From Natronomonas sp. (lineage in GTDB: Archaea; Halobacteriota; Halobacteria; Halobacteriales; Haloarculaceae), in NCBI GenBank assembly GCA_007121575.1, contig SKKJ01000247.1, positions 1 through 5,518 of the forward strand: DNA of 5,518 nucleotides, in the 5' to 3' direction. The position numbers and the translations under genes were made by a program. This document shows, piece by piece, positions 1 through 5,470 of the stretch. The first letter of the stretch is position 1; every line of letters begins with the position of its first letter. Under the pieces are notes generated by a model. The model had not been told where the DNA came from. It made no database searches and was given only the letters and a program-made list of their open reading frames with translations.

Positions 1-339
1 GTCGATTTCGGCGCGAGCGTCATGCAGACTACTGACGTCGACGAGACGGCTGATCTGCTCGAAGTCATCGCGACGCGCGAGCAGGAAACCAGCGATCGAA
101 GCGTCTCCGTTCACGGCGAAAAAGGTGGGAAAACGCTCGCCGAACAACAGGAGTACGTCGTCGGTTCGGTCGCCGAAGTCGGTCCGGTCACCGCACGCGC
201 GTTACTCGAACACTTTGGCAGTGTCGAGGCTGTGATGTCCGCGTCCGAAGACGACCTCATCGAGGTCGACGGAGTTGGCACGGTGACGGCCGAGCGGATT
301 CGAACCGTCACTGCCAGCGAGTACGCGAACCGGGACTAG
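1..339 (+). CDS. hef: Hef-type helicase/nuclease (ERCC4/XPF family), C-terminal fragment
   Basis: The reading frame is open from the first base of the window, so this is the 3' end of a longer gene; the ATG at 22 is internal. The visible 112 residues start in the last part of an ERCC4-type nuclease domain: residues 10-29 (TTDVDETADLLEVIATREQE) match the end of the Hef/XPF nuclease fold. A tandem helix-hairpin-helix domain follows, with hairpins at about 56-71 (VAEVGPVTARALLEHF) and 88-102 (EVDGVGTVTAERIRT). The catalytic ERK-D motif and any helicase part would lie upstream, outside the window. In the family, Hef joins a DEAH helicase to an XPF-like nuclease and acts on stalled forks and branched DNA; the HhH domain serves in dimerisation and DNA binding. 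A nuclease-only XPF protein cannot be excluded, but Hef is the usual haloarchaeal form. Its TAG stop overlaps the stop of the next gene by 4 bases on the opposite strand. Confidence 0.88.
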   Translation, partial: VDFGASVMQTTDVDETADLLEVIATREQETSDRSVSVHGEKGGKTLAEQQEYVVGSVAEVGPVTARALLEHFGSVEAVMSASEDDLIEVDGVGTVTAERIRTVTASEYANRD

Positions 340-998
340 AGTCGATAGAGTGACTCGAGCGTTTCTGCGGCTTCCCGAGCTGTTTTGAGCAACTCTCGCT
401 TGCGTCCGATATCTCTGGTCTCCTCTGTTTGTTGTGTGAGTGCTTCGATCTCTCGCTTTAACGATTCCTCAGCGCGTCGAAGCGATTCGTTGGAGTCAGC
501 ACGATAGCCCGAACCGTGCTGTGTTTCTCCCGTTGTGTCCCGTTGGCCGCTACCACTGTCTTCGCGAGTAACGGGTGGATCGATCCGCGCCGGCTGTCGC
601 TCGCCAACTGGTGCCGGCGCGTTCTCGGCCGTTGATTCGTCCGTTTCGTCTTCGGCGGACTCTGTATGCCCTGTACGGTTCGTATCCTCGGCTGATTCGC
701 TCGCATGTGGCTTCGCCCCGTCGGAATCTACCGTTTCCGTGATATGCTCACTTTCGCCCGACTGGTCGGGATTCGGTGCTTCTCCCTCTTCTGTTACCTC
801 CTTTTCACAGGTCGGACAGAACTGCCGCCCATCGTAGCGAAACACGGGCGAGTGACACTCCGGACAGTGTCGGTTCGTCATCGTTGCGCCCTGTAACAGG
901 AGTTCGCTCATTCGTTCGGACGCCTCGCGCTTTTGTTTGTCGCGCTCGTACTTTTTCCGAAGCTTTTCGCGTTCGGCTTCGCGATCGAAGTCGCTCAT
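336..998 (-). CDS. Sjogren's syndrome/scleroderma autoantigen 1 (p27) family zinc-ribbon protein
   Basis: This 220-residue protein has three zones. Residues 1-37 form a charged helix (SDFDREAEREKLRKKYERDK), running into SELLLQGATMTNRHCPECHSP, the hallmark of the autoantigen p27/UPF0148 family. A four-cysteine zinc ribbon uses C45, C48, C61 and C64. Residues 68 to about 172 are low-complexity, rich in E, D, S, T and P, and probably disordered. Residues 175-220 look like an amphipathic, probably coiled-coil, helix ending in LESLYRL. The molecular role of archaeal members is not established; human SSSCA1/ZNRD2 is a small zinc-binding protein of unclear function. The ATG at 998 is favoured because a TATA-like element lies about 27 bases upstream, giving a leaderless transcript. 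The stop overlaps the hef stop (shared CTAG), and the gene diverges from the PUA-protein gene. Family assignment is firm; function is unknown. Confidence 0.87.
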   Translation of the reverse strand: MSDFDREAEREKLRKKYERDKQKREASERMSELLLQGATMTNRHCPECHSPVFRYDGRQFCPTCEKEVTEEGEAPNPDQSGESEHITETVDSDGAKPHASESAEDTNRTGHTESAEDETDESTAENAPAPVGERQPARIDPPVTREDSGSGQRDTTGETQHGSGYRADSNESLRRAEESLKREIEALTQQTEETRDIGRKRELLKTAREAAETLESLYRL

Positions 999-1021
999 AC
1001 GCGATCAAACGTGTGTTTCAC

Positions 1022-1029
1022 GCAAAAGG
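1022..1029 (-). promoter_or_regulatory. TATA-like promoter element of the autoantigen-family gene
   Basis: Read on the minus strand this is CCTTTTGC. Its T-run is centred about 27 bases before the ATG at 998, the distance expected for a leaderless archaeal transcript. There is no Shine-Dalgarno sequence before the start. The match to the haloarchaeal TATA consensus is only fair, so the call rests mainly on spacing. Confidence 0.4.
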
Positions 1030-1059
1030 ACTGCGCTCGGTGCGCGCCGTGATCGGCGG

Positions 1060-1067
1060 CTTTTAAC
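1060..1067 (+). promoter_or_regulatory. TATA box of the PUA-protein gene
   Basis: CTTTTAAC is centred about 27 bases upstream of the ATG at 1091 and is the most AT-rich stretch of this intergenic region. Transcription would begin at or next to the start codon. The region 999-1090 holds this box and the opposing one at 1022-1029, about 38 bases apart, with no other recognisable element. Confidence 0.6.
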
Positions 1068-1090
1068 CTCTCAGAAATCGAAAGGTCGGT

Positions 1091-1570
1091 ATGCACGTCA
1101 AATCCCGGCACCATCTCCGTTCCGACGAGATCGATGCGTTGGTGACTTCCTTGTCCGGACAGCTCGGAATCGAGCTTTCGGGTGAGAGCTATGAACGCGT
1201 CGAGTTCACGGACATCGACCGTGAGGTCGTTCTCGTCGACGGCGAACCGCTTATCGCGTCCTTCGATGGCGATCTCTTCGTTACGGTTCGTGGGGCCAAC
1301 GCGTATCCACCGGAAAAACACGTCGTCACTGTCGATTCAGGGGCGATCTCGTTCGTCTCTGACGGTGCCAACGTGATGCGTCCCGGAATCACGGAAGCGA
1401 CTGACGATATCGAACCCGGAGACCTCGTCGTTATCGTCGAAGAGACTCACGGGAAGGCGCTGGCGATCGGACGCGCTGTGACCGACGGGTCGGATATGGT
1501 CGGTGACTCCGGCAAAGTCATCGAATCGTTACACCACGTCGGCGACGATCTCTATGAGTTCCACGTCTGA
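1091..1570 (+). CDS. PUA-domain RNA-binding protein (MCT-1/Tma20-like)
   Basis: The 159-residue product has the length and two-part layout of archaeal MCT-1/Tma20-like proteins. An N-terminal alpha/beta domain (about 1-75, beginning MHVKSRHHLRSDEI) is followed by a PUA domain at about 76-151. The PUA core is recognisable in SDGANVMRPGI (90-100), in EPGDLVVIVEE (108-118) and in GKALAIGRA (121-129); eukaryotic MCT-1 has the very similar GANIM-PG motif. Eukaryotic relatives bind the small ribosomal subunit and help release tRNA and recycle 40S subunits. An archaeal role in translation or RNA modification is likely but inferred. A TATA box 27 bases upstream fixes the ATG as a leaderless start. 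sepF follows 66 bases after the stop on the same strand, so read-through into it is possible. Confidence in the family is high; the exact substrate is unknown. Confidence 0.85.
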   Translation: MHVKSRHHLRSDEIDALVTSLSGQLGIELSGESYERVEFTDIDREVVLVDGEPLIASFDGDLFVTVRGANAYPPEKHVVTVDSGAISFVSDGANVMRPGITEATDDIEPGDLVVIVEETHGKALAIGRAVTDGSDMVGDSGKVIESLHHVGDDLYEFHV

Positions 1571-1605
1571 CGTCTGACAACTGACTGCCGCGCGACGGAC
1601 GTAAG

Positions 1606-1613
1606 ACCTATGC
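1606..1613 (+). promoter_or_regulatory. Weak TATA-like element before sepF
   Basis: The bases ACCTATGC are centred about 27 bases upstream of the ATG at 1637, where the promoter of a leaderless sepF transcript should lie. The element is far from the consensus and overlaps the rejected upstream ATG at 1610. sepF could instead depend partly on read-through from the PUA-protein gene. Confidence 0.25.
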
Positions 1614-1636
1614 CTCGTGCAATCAGTCACGAATAC

Positions 1637-1990
1637 ATGGGACTCATGAGTAAGCTCCTCGGCAGTAGCTCGAAAAGCACCGAGGATTACGTCGAGCTCG
1701 ATGTCGACGATTTCGAGGCGGACGGCACGGCTACGACCGTTCAGGTCCGATTCGCAGAGATCAGCGAAAAGAACGACGTTATCGATATCAAAGACGCCGT
1801 CTACGATGGCGATATCGTCATCGCGGATATCATTCGTCACACGACGAGCGATCGAACGATGGAGCACATCGTCGACGAACTGAAACAGGTCGCGAACGAG
1901 GTCGGTGGTGATATCGTACAAAAAGAAGACGATCAGCTCATCATCACGCCCGGCGGCGTCGGTATCTCTCGATCGAAACTCGGTAAGTAA
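1637..1990 (+). CDS. sepF: Cell division protein SepF (archaeal FtsZ membrane anchor)
   Basis: The 117-residue product starts MGLMSKLLGSSSKSTEDYVE, a short hydrophobic/basic N-terminal helix of the kind that binds the membrane, followed by a polar linker. The SepF/DUF552 core spans about 33-115, with VYDGDIVIADI (55-65), TMEHIVDELKQVANEVGGDI (74-93), then DDQLIITPGGVGISR (98-112). Archaeal SepF dimerises, sits on the inner membrane face and tethers the FtsZ division ring; in Haloferax it is essential. The start at 1637 is preferred over the ATG at 1610. It puts the membrane helix at the extreme N-terminus and matches other haloarchaeal SepF proteins, whereas the longer form adds nine polar residues (MPRAISHEY) in front. 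The 1610 start also has nothing AT-rich at -27. The gene lies 66 bases after the PUA-protein gene and 61 bases before the dehydrogenase gene, which has its own promoter. Confidence 0.88.
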   Translation: MGLMSKLLGSSSKSTEDYVELDVDDFEADGTATTVQVRFAEISEKNDVIDIKDAVYDGDIVIADIIRHTTSDRTMEHIVDELKQVANEVGGDIVQKEDDQLIITPGGVGISRSKLGK

Positions 1991-1992
1991 CG

Positions 1993-2011
1993 CGTTTCGG
2001 GCCGTGAAACG
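1993..2011 (+). terminator. Possible hairpin after sepF
   Basis: The inverted repeat CGTTTC (1993-1998) and GAAACG (2006-2011) flanks a 7-base spacer, and a G-T pair could extend the stem. It begins three bases after the sepF stop, and the T-run at 2024-2027 follows 12 bases later. That T-run is also the TATA-like box of the next gene. The element could end or stabilise the sepF transcript. Archaeal termination usually relies on T-tracts alone, so this is tentative. Confidence 0.3.
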
Positions 2012-2021
2012 GTCAGCAAGA

Positions 2022-2029
2022 CGTTTTGT
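2022..2029 (+). promoter_or_regulatory. TATA-like element of the dehydrogenase gene
   Basis: CGTTTTGT is centred about 26 bases upstream of the ATG at 2052, again the leaderless spacing. It suggests that the dehydrogenase is transcribed separately from sepF. The fit to consensus is moderate. Confidence 0.45.
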
Positions 2030-2051
2030 CTCCCCCGCGTGAACTATCGGT

Positions 2052-2978
2052 ATGCAACAGTGGACAGCTGAATCGATACCGGACTGTTCGGGCCGAACCG
2101 CGATCGTCACCGGTGCGAACAGCGGGCTCGGTTTCGAGGCGGCGAAAGAGCTCGCTCGCACCGGCGCACACGTCGTGATGGCCTGTCGTGACATCGACCG
2201 TGCCGAACGCGCACGCGGATCGATTCGAGACGCGGTTGAAGGGGCCTCACTCACCGTTCGCGAACTCGATCTCGCGTCGCTCTCTTCGATCGAGTCGTTC
2301 GCGGGGACGGTGACATCGGAACTCGATCGGCTCGATGTTCTCTGTAACAACGCCGGCGTCATGGCGCTCCCGCGGACGGAAACGTCGGACGGATTTGAAT
2401 CGCAGTTCGGGATCAATCACCTCGGTCACTTCGCGCTGACCGGGCGGCTGCTGGATCTCCTCACCGCGGCCCCAGATCCACGCGTCGTCACACACAGCAG
2501 TTACTTACACGCTCGCGGCGAGATCGACTTCGACGATATCCACGGTCTCGAGCGCTATGATCGGTGGGATGCGTACGCTCAGAGCAAACTCGCGAATCTC
2601 CTGTTCGCCTACGAGCTCGATCGCCGTTACGGGGACGCGCTGACGAGCGTCGGCTGTCATCCCGGATGGGCTGCGACGAACCTCCAGCGTCGCGGTCCCG
2701 AACGGATGGGCTCTCGATCCCGTCTCTTCGCGATGCGGATCGCGAACCGGCTGTTCGCACAGTCCGCTGCCCGAGGCGCGCTGCCGCTTTTATATGCCGC
2801 GACGGCCGAAGACCTCGACGGTGGCGAATATATCGGTCCCGGAGGGGTGTTGAATATGCGCGGCGAGCCAGAAAAACAACGGTCGAGCGAGCGATCCTAC
2901 GACGAAGACGCCGCCGAGCGGCTGTGGGATCTCTCCCAGTCGGAAACCGGTATCGAGTTCTCGTTGATGTCGTCTTAG
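2052..2978 (+). CDS. Short-chain dehydrogenase/reductase (retinol dehydrogenase/protochlorophyllide reductase-like)
   Basis: The 308-residue product is a complete SDR with a Rossmann fold. The cofactor motif TGANSGLG is at 20-27, NNAG at 99-102, the structural Asn in GINHLGHF at 120-127 (N122), a catalytic Ser in THSS (149 or 150), and the active-site pair Y175 and K179 in YAQSKLANLL. R46 at the end of the second beta strand (ACRD) favours NADP(H) over NAD(H). CHPGWAATNL (about 197-206) and the late GGEYIGPGG are typical of the retinol dehydrogenase/WWOX-like branch. It probably reduces or oxidises a lipophilic carbonyl or alcohol in the cytoplasm, but the substrate cannot be read from sequence and the neighbours give no pathway. 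The start has a TATA-like box at about -26. The stop overlaps the stop of the convergent permease gene by 4 bases. Confidence 0.88.
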   Translation: MQQWTAESIPDCSGRTAIVTGANSGLGFEAAKELARTGAHVVMACRDIDRAERARGSIRDAVEGASLTVRELDLASLSSIESFAGTVTSELDRLDVLCNNAGVMALPRTETSDGFESQFGINHLGHFALTGRLLDLLTAAPDPRVVTHSSYLHARGEIDFDDIHGLERYDRWDAYAQSKLANLLFAYELDRRYGDALTSVGCHPGWAATNLQRRGPERMGSRSRLFAMRIANRLFAQSAARGALPLLYAATAEDLDGGEYIGPGGVLNMRGEPEKQRSSERSYDEDAAERLWDLSQSETGIEFSLMSS

Positions 2979-3607
2979 ATCACTACTGTGACGACTGCGA
3001 AGAGAATCAACACTCCCATGATGTCGCAAACGTTCGTGACGACTGGAATCGTCGTATCATCGGGATTGTATCCGAGTCGGTAAGATGTATACACTGATAG
3101 GAGACTAAATACGACGACGAAGACTGAAAGAGCCATTCCACTGACGAGCGAGATCGTCAGCACCGCAGCGAACGAAAGGGTTCCACCGAGTACGTGTCCG
3201 ATCGCCCACGCGGCGATTCCCACCAGCGTGAATACGGTCGCTCCGAGGCCCAATATCGCACCGCTGTTGGCTCGAATGTCCGGGTTGTCTGCTCGTAGCT
3301 CGAAGGTTCCAAGATGTAACTGCGTGGCGAGACGCGAGCACATGATCGACCCGAGGTTTCCCGCGGTACCGATCTGGACCGGGACGATGACGAGGAGTGA
3401 GGGATTGGTCAACAGAACGTCTTCATACGCATCGAGAACGCTTCCCGAAATCATTTGCAGGATCGAAAGCGCAGCCAAAAGTGGCACCATCGTTAGCACC
3501 ATCGCCCGCACGGACCAGTCGTCGAACGGTTCACCGGAAATCTCCTCGTATGCCTCCGCGAGATCGTCGGCCATCCCACCGAGGTCTTCGCCGGCGTCGA
3601 TACTCAC
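2975..3607 (-). CDS. MgtE-type divalent-cation transporter membrane domain, second half-gene
   Basis: This 210-residue membrane protein resembles one MgtE/SLC41 transmembrane domain. A cytosolic acidic stretch (about 1-33, rich in D and E) precedes five predicted helices at roughly 34-54, 69-88, 117-140, 145-172 and 188-210. Family motifs are present: VPVQIGTAGNLGSIMCSRLA (75-94) in helix 2, and GYNPDDTTIPVVTNVCDIMG (179-198) leading into helix 5. D195 aligns with the pore Asp that binds Mg2+ in bacterial MgtE. There is no MgtE N domain or CBS pair. The start is GTG and overlaps the stop of the upstream permease gene in GTGA, which suggests translational coupling; no clear Shine-Dalgarno is visible. 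It probably pairs with the product of 3604-4179 to form a transport unit. Mg2+ is the likely ion, but specificity is inferred. Confidence 0.82.
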   Translation of the reverse strand: MSIDAGEDLGGMADDLAEAYEEISGEPFDDWSVRAMVLTMVPLLAALSILQMISGSVLDAYEDVLLTNPSLLVIVPVQIGTAGNLGSIMCSRLATQLHLGTFELRADNPDIRANSGAILGLGATVFTLVGIAAWAIGHVLGGTLSFAAVLTISLVSGMALSVFVVVFSLLSVYTSYRLGYNPDDTTIPVVTNVCDIMGVLILFAVVTVVI

Positions 3608-4179
3608 AGTATCAATCCCACGAGATAGATCGCGACGAGCAAAAAGACGACGCCGAATACATCCCCGAGTGTGGTGACGATCGGCCCCACGAGGTTATCC
3701 GGATCCAATCCATGTCGATAGCCGATGAAGAGAACGGAAATGAGCACCGAGAGCATCAGTATCGCCGAGAGGAATCCTGCAACAGCCATGATACCAACTA
3801 GCTGAAGCAAGCTACCCGATCCCCCACGGAGAACTAACACAAAAAACGCAACCGCTGCAATAAACACCGATACGACCATTCCATTGATAAACGAGGCGAC
3901 GACGGCGTTTCGGAGCCGTCGGTCGTCCACATCGAAACGCGGCTCAATGAGTCCCTGATGGAGGGCTGACCCGAGCCGTGCACGGAGGCTTCCGTAGACG
4001 CCGCCACGGGTCGCAAGAAACGCCGGAAGTAAGATCAAAATCCCCGGGATGCGTTCGATTCCGGATCGCATCGTTTCGCTTCCCAATACCGTTCCGGCGA
4101 ACAGGCCAGCGACCAAACTCACGATGATCACTGGTAGCGCATCTCGGTACACATCTCGTGCCGAGTCGCGTCCGATCAT
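3604..4179 (-). CDS. MgtE-type divalent-cation transporter membrane domain, first half-gene
   Basis: The 191-residue product has five predicted membrane helices at about 14-33, 44-65, 92-117, 126-152 and 166-190. It carries MgtE-like motifs: PAFLATRGGVYGSLRARLGS (52-71) in helix 2, and GLDPDNLVGPIVTTLGDVFG (157-176), where D173 corresponds to the Mg2+-binding pore Asp. The usual Gly-Asn-(Leu/Ile)-Gly-Ser of helix 2 reads GGVYGS here, while its partner keeps GNLGS. N and CBS regulatory domains are absent. A longer frame could start at a GTG at 4197. The ATG at 4179 is chosen because a strong TATA box lies 26-27 bases upstream of it, which places the GTG before the transcription start. The gene is first in a two-gene operon with the second half-domain (4-base overlap) and diverges from the PhoU/RCK_C gene, its likely regulator. 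Confidence 0.82.
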   Translation of the reverse strand: MIGRDSARDVYRDALPVIIVSLVAGLFAGTVLGSETMRSGIERIPGILILLPAFLATRGGVYGSLRARLGSALHQGLIEPRFDVDDRRLRNAVVASFINGMVVSVFIAAVAFFVLVLRGGSGSLLQLVGIMAVAGFLSAILMLSVLISVLFIGYRHGLDPDNLVGPIVTTLGDVFGVVFLLVAIYLVGLIL

Positions 4180-4201
4180 GGTTTCGAGCACACACACCGG
4201 C

Positions 4202-4209
4202 TAAATAAA
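4202..4209 (-). promoter_or_regulatory. TATA box of the permease operon
   Basis: On the minus strand this reads TTTATTTA, one of the best TATA matches in the window. It is centred about 26 bases upstream of the ATG at 4179 and so fixes that start as leaderless. The purine-rich GGATAC just upstream on the minus strand could serve as the TFB recognition element. Confidence 0.68.
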
Positions 4210-4232
4210 CGTATCCGGAACGGTGTCGGGAA

Positions 4233-4243
4233 ACGTTTTTTTG
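4233..4243 (+). promoter_or_regulatory. TATA-like box of the PhoU/RCK_C gene
   Basis: ACGTTTTTTTG is centred about 26 bases before the ATG at 4265 and is preceded by purine-rich GGGAA, a plausible TFB recognition element. It excludes the GTG at 4223 as start, because that codon lies upstream of the box. Only about 24 bases separate it from the opposing TATA box at 4202-4209. Confidence 0.6.
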
Positions 4244-4264
4244 TCGTGGCCGGCTGTAGCAGAT

Positions 4265-5470
4265 ATGGATCCGCTCGAAGGCGAGGCGTCAGCGCCAATC
4301 GAATACGAGCCCGTCAGCGTCAAAGACGTGCTGGTGGAGATGAAAGACACCGCCGAGTTACTCATCGATCTCTCGTATTCGGCGGTGTTGCACCGTAACG
4401 AAGCGCTTGCCGAGGAGGTCCTCCGCCTTGAGGAACGAATGGATGTCCTCGAGATGCGGGCTCGAATGAGCCTTCTGTTGGCGGCTCGGAACCCTGACGA
4501 TGCAGAGCAGCTCGCGCCCGTCCTTGGGATCGTCGGGGCAGCCGATCAAATCAGCGATGCCGCTGGCGATATCGCGAAAATCCTCTTAGAAGATATCGGT
4601 CTCCCGGAAGCGATGCGAACGGCACTCCCTGATGCCGTTGAGACGCTCGTTCGCGGCGTCGTTTCGGCTGACTCTTCGTATGCGGACCGGACGCTGAAAG
4701 AGATCGACCTCGAGTCGAAAACCGGTGTCCGAGTCATTGCGCTCCGTCGAGGGTCCGAGTGGTTGTTGAACCCGGGGCCGAAAACGCGGATCGAAGCCGA
4801 CGATGTCGCGTTACTTCGAGGACCTGACTCGGAGATTTCGGCCGTCTATCGAACGTTGACCGGTACGGAATATGAACCGCCGGAAAGCACGACCCCGGTA
4901 ATCGATGATCTCAGTCGGGCGGTTGATACGATTCTCCATATGAAGAACCTCTCGGAACTCGCGGTCGATCTCGCATACAGTAGCGTGCTCTTCGATAGCG
5001 AAGAGCTCGCCGAAGAGGTTCGGAACTTGGAAGTCGAGGTTGACGCACTCGAATCACGATTCGAAGCGTGGGTGCTTCGAGCAGCGGCGGATGTCGAAGA
5101 TCCCGTCTCGCTTCGCGGGCTGATCCATCTCGGCACGAGCACTGAAGTCATAAGTGACGCCGCTGTCGAAATCAGCGAGGGCGTCCTTCGAGATATCGAT
5201 GTCCACCCGGTCGTCGGACTGGCGGTTCAAGAAAGCGATGAGATCATCACTCGCGTCGAAATCGAAGCCGGAAGTACGCTCGATGGGGCTATCATCACCA
5301 GCGGTATCCCCGATGCCGACGTGACGATGTCCGTCATCGCGATCCGCCGACCCGGTGATGGGTGGATTCTCGTTGCGGACTCGGATGCGGAAATTCGAGC
5401 CGACGATGTCATTATCGCGAAAGGAACTCGTACTGCGGCCGAACAGTTCGAGTCGCTCGCGGACGCGTGA
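4265..5470 (+). CDS. Duplicated PhoU-like/TrkA_C (RCK_C) protein, probable cation-transport regulator
   Basis: The 401-residue acidic protein has no membrane helices and is built from two copies of one unit. PhoU-like helical bundles lie at about 18-112 and 216-312, with repeated landmarks: VEMKDTAELLIDLSYSAVL (24-42) beside HMKNLSELAVDLAYSSVL (225-242), and GAADQISDAAGDIAKILLED (91-110) beside GTSTEVISDAAVEISEGVLR (290-309). RCK_C/TrkA_C domains follow at about 121-200 and 316-398, matching in TRIEADDVALLRG (174-186) and AEIRADDVIIAKG (375-387). This is the architecture of COG3273-type archaeal proteins. RCK_C domains bind small ligands, including c-di-AMP in some bacterial K+ transport proteins, and gate channels or transporters. 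It lacks the NAD-binding RCK_N domain of true TrkA. Divergent placement beside two MgtE half-domains that lack regulatory modules suggests it controls them from the cytosol; this is inference. The start follows from the TATA-like box at -26. Confidence 0.85.
   Translation: MDPLEGEASAPIEYEPVSVKDVLVEMKDTAELLIDLSYSAVLHRNEALAEEVLRLEERMDVLEMRARMSLLLAARNPDDAEQLAPVLGIVGAADQISDAAGDIAKILLEDIGLPEAMRTALPDAVETLVRGVVSADSSYADRTLKEIDLESKTGVRVIALRRGSEWLLNPGPKTRIEADDVALLRGPDSEISAVYRTLTGTEYEPPESTTPVIDDLSRAVDTILHMKNLSELAVDLAYSSVLFDSEELAEEVRNLEVEVDALESRFEAWVLRAAADVEDPVSLRGLIHLGTSTEVISDAAVEISEGVLRDIDVHPVVGLAVQESDEIITRVEIEAGSTLDGAIITSGIPDADVTMSVIAIRRPGDGWILVADSDAEIRADDVIIAKGTRTAAEQFESLADA

Noticed and set aside
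535..837. Plus-strand open frame opposite the autoantigen-family gene
   Set aside because: It mirrors the low-complexity acidic linker and contains no domain; the opposite strand has the zinc ribbon and a conserved N-terminus.
1563..1578. Tandem ACGTCTG ACGTCTG across the stop of the PUA-protein gene
   Set aside because: Only two 7-base copies with no further structure; compatible with chance or a small slippage duplication.
1529..2416. A 295-codon open frame on the minus strand opposite sepF and the dehydrogenase gene
   Set aside because: It lies antisense to two well-supported genes, is dominated by Ser, Arg, Thr and Ala with no recognisable domain, and is a usual by-product of haloarchaeal codon bias.
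2564..3097. A 177-codon plus-strand open frame inside the dehydrogenase gene and into the permease gene
   Set aside because: Extremely Arg-rich translation, unlike acidic haloarchaeal proteins, and out of frame with a clear SDR.
3228..3801. Overlapping plus-strand open frames opposite the two permease genes
   Set aside because: Translations are rich in Arg, Ser and Pro with no family features; the minus strand codes for clear MgtE-like helices.
4180..4197. GTG start for the first permease half, adding MCVLET
   Set aside because: It would lie only about 8 bases from the TATA box and upstream of the expected transcription start.
4223..4264. GTG start for the PhoU/RCK_C protein, adding 14 residues
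   Set aside because: The added segment contains the TATA-like box itself; the ATG at 4265 has the right spacing.
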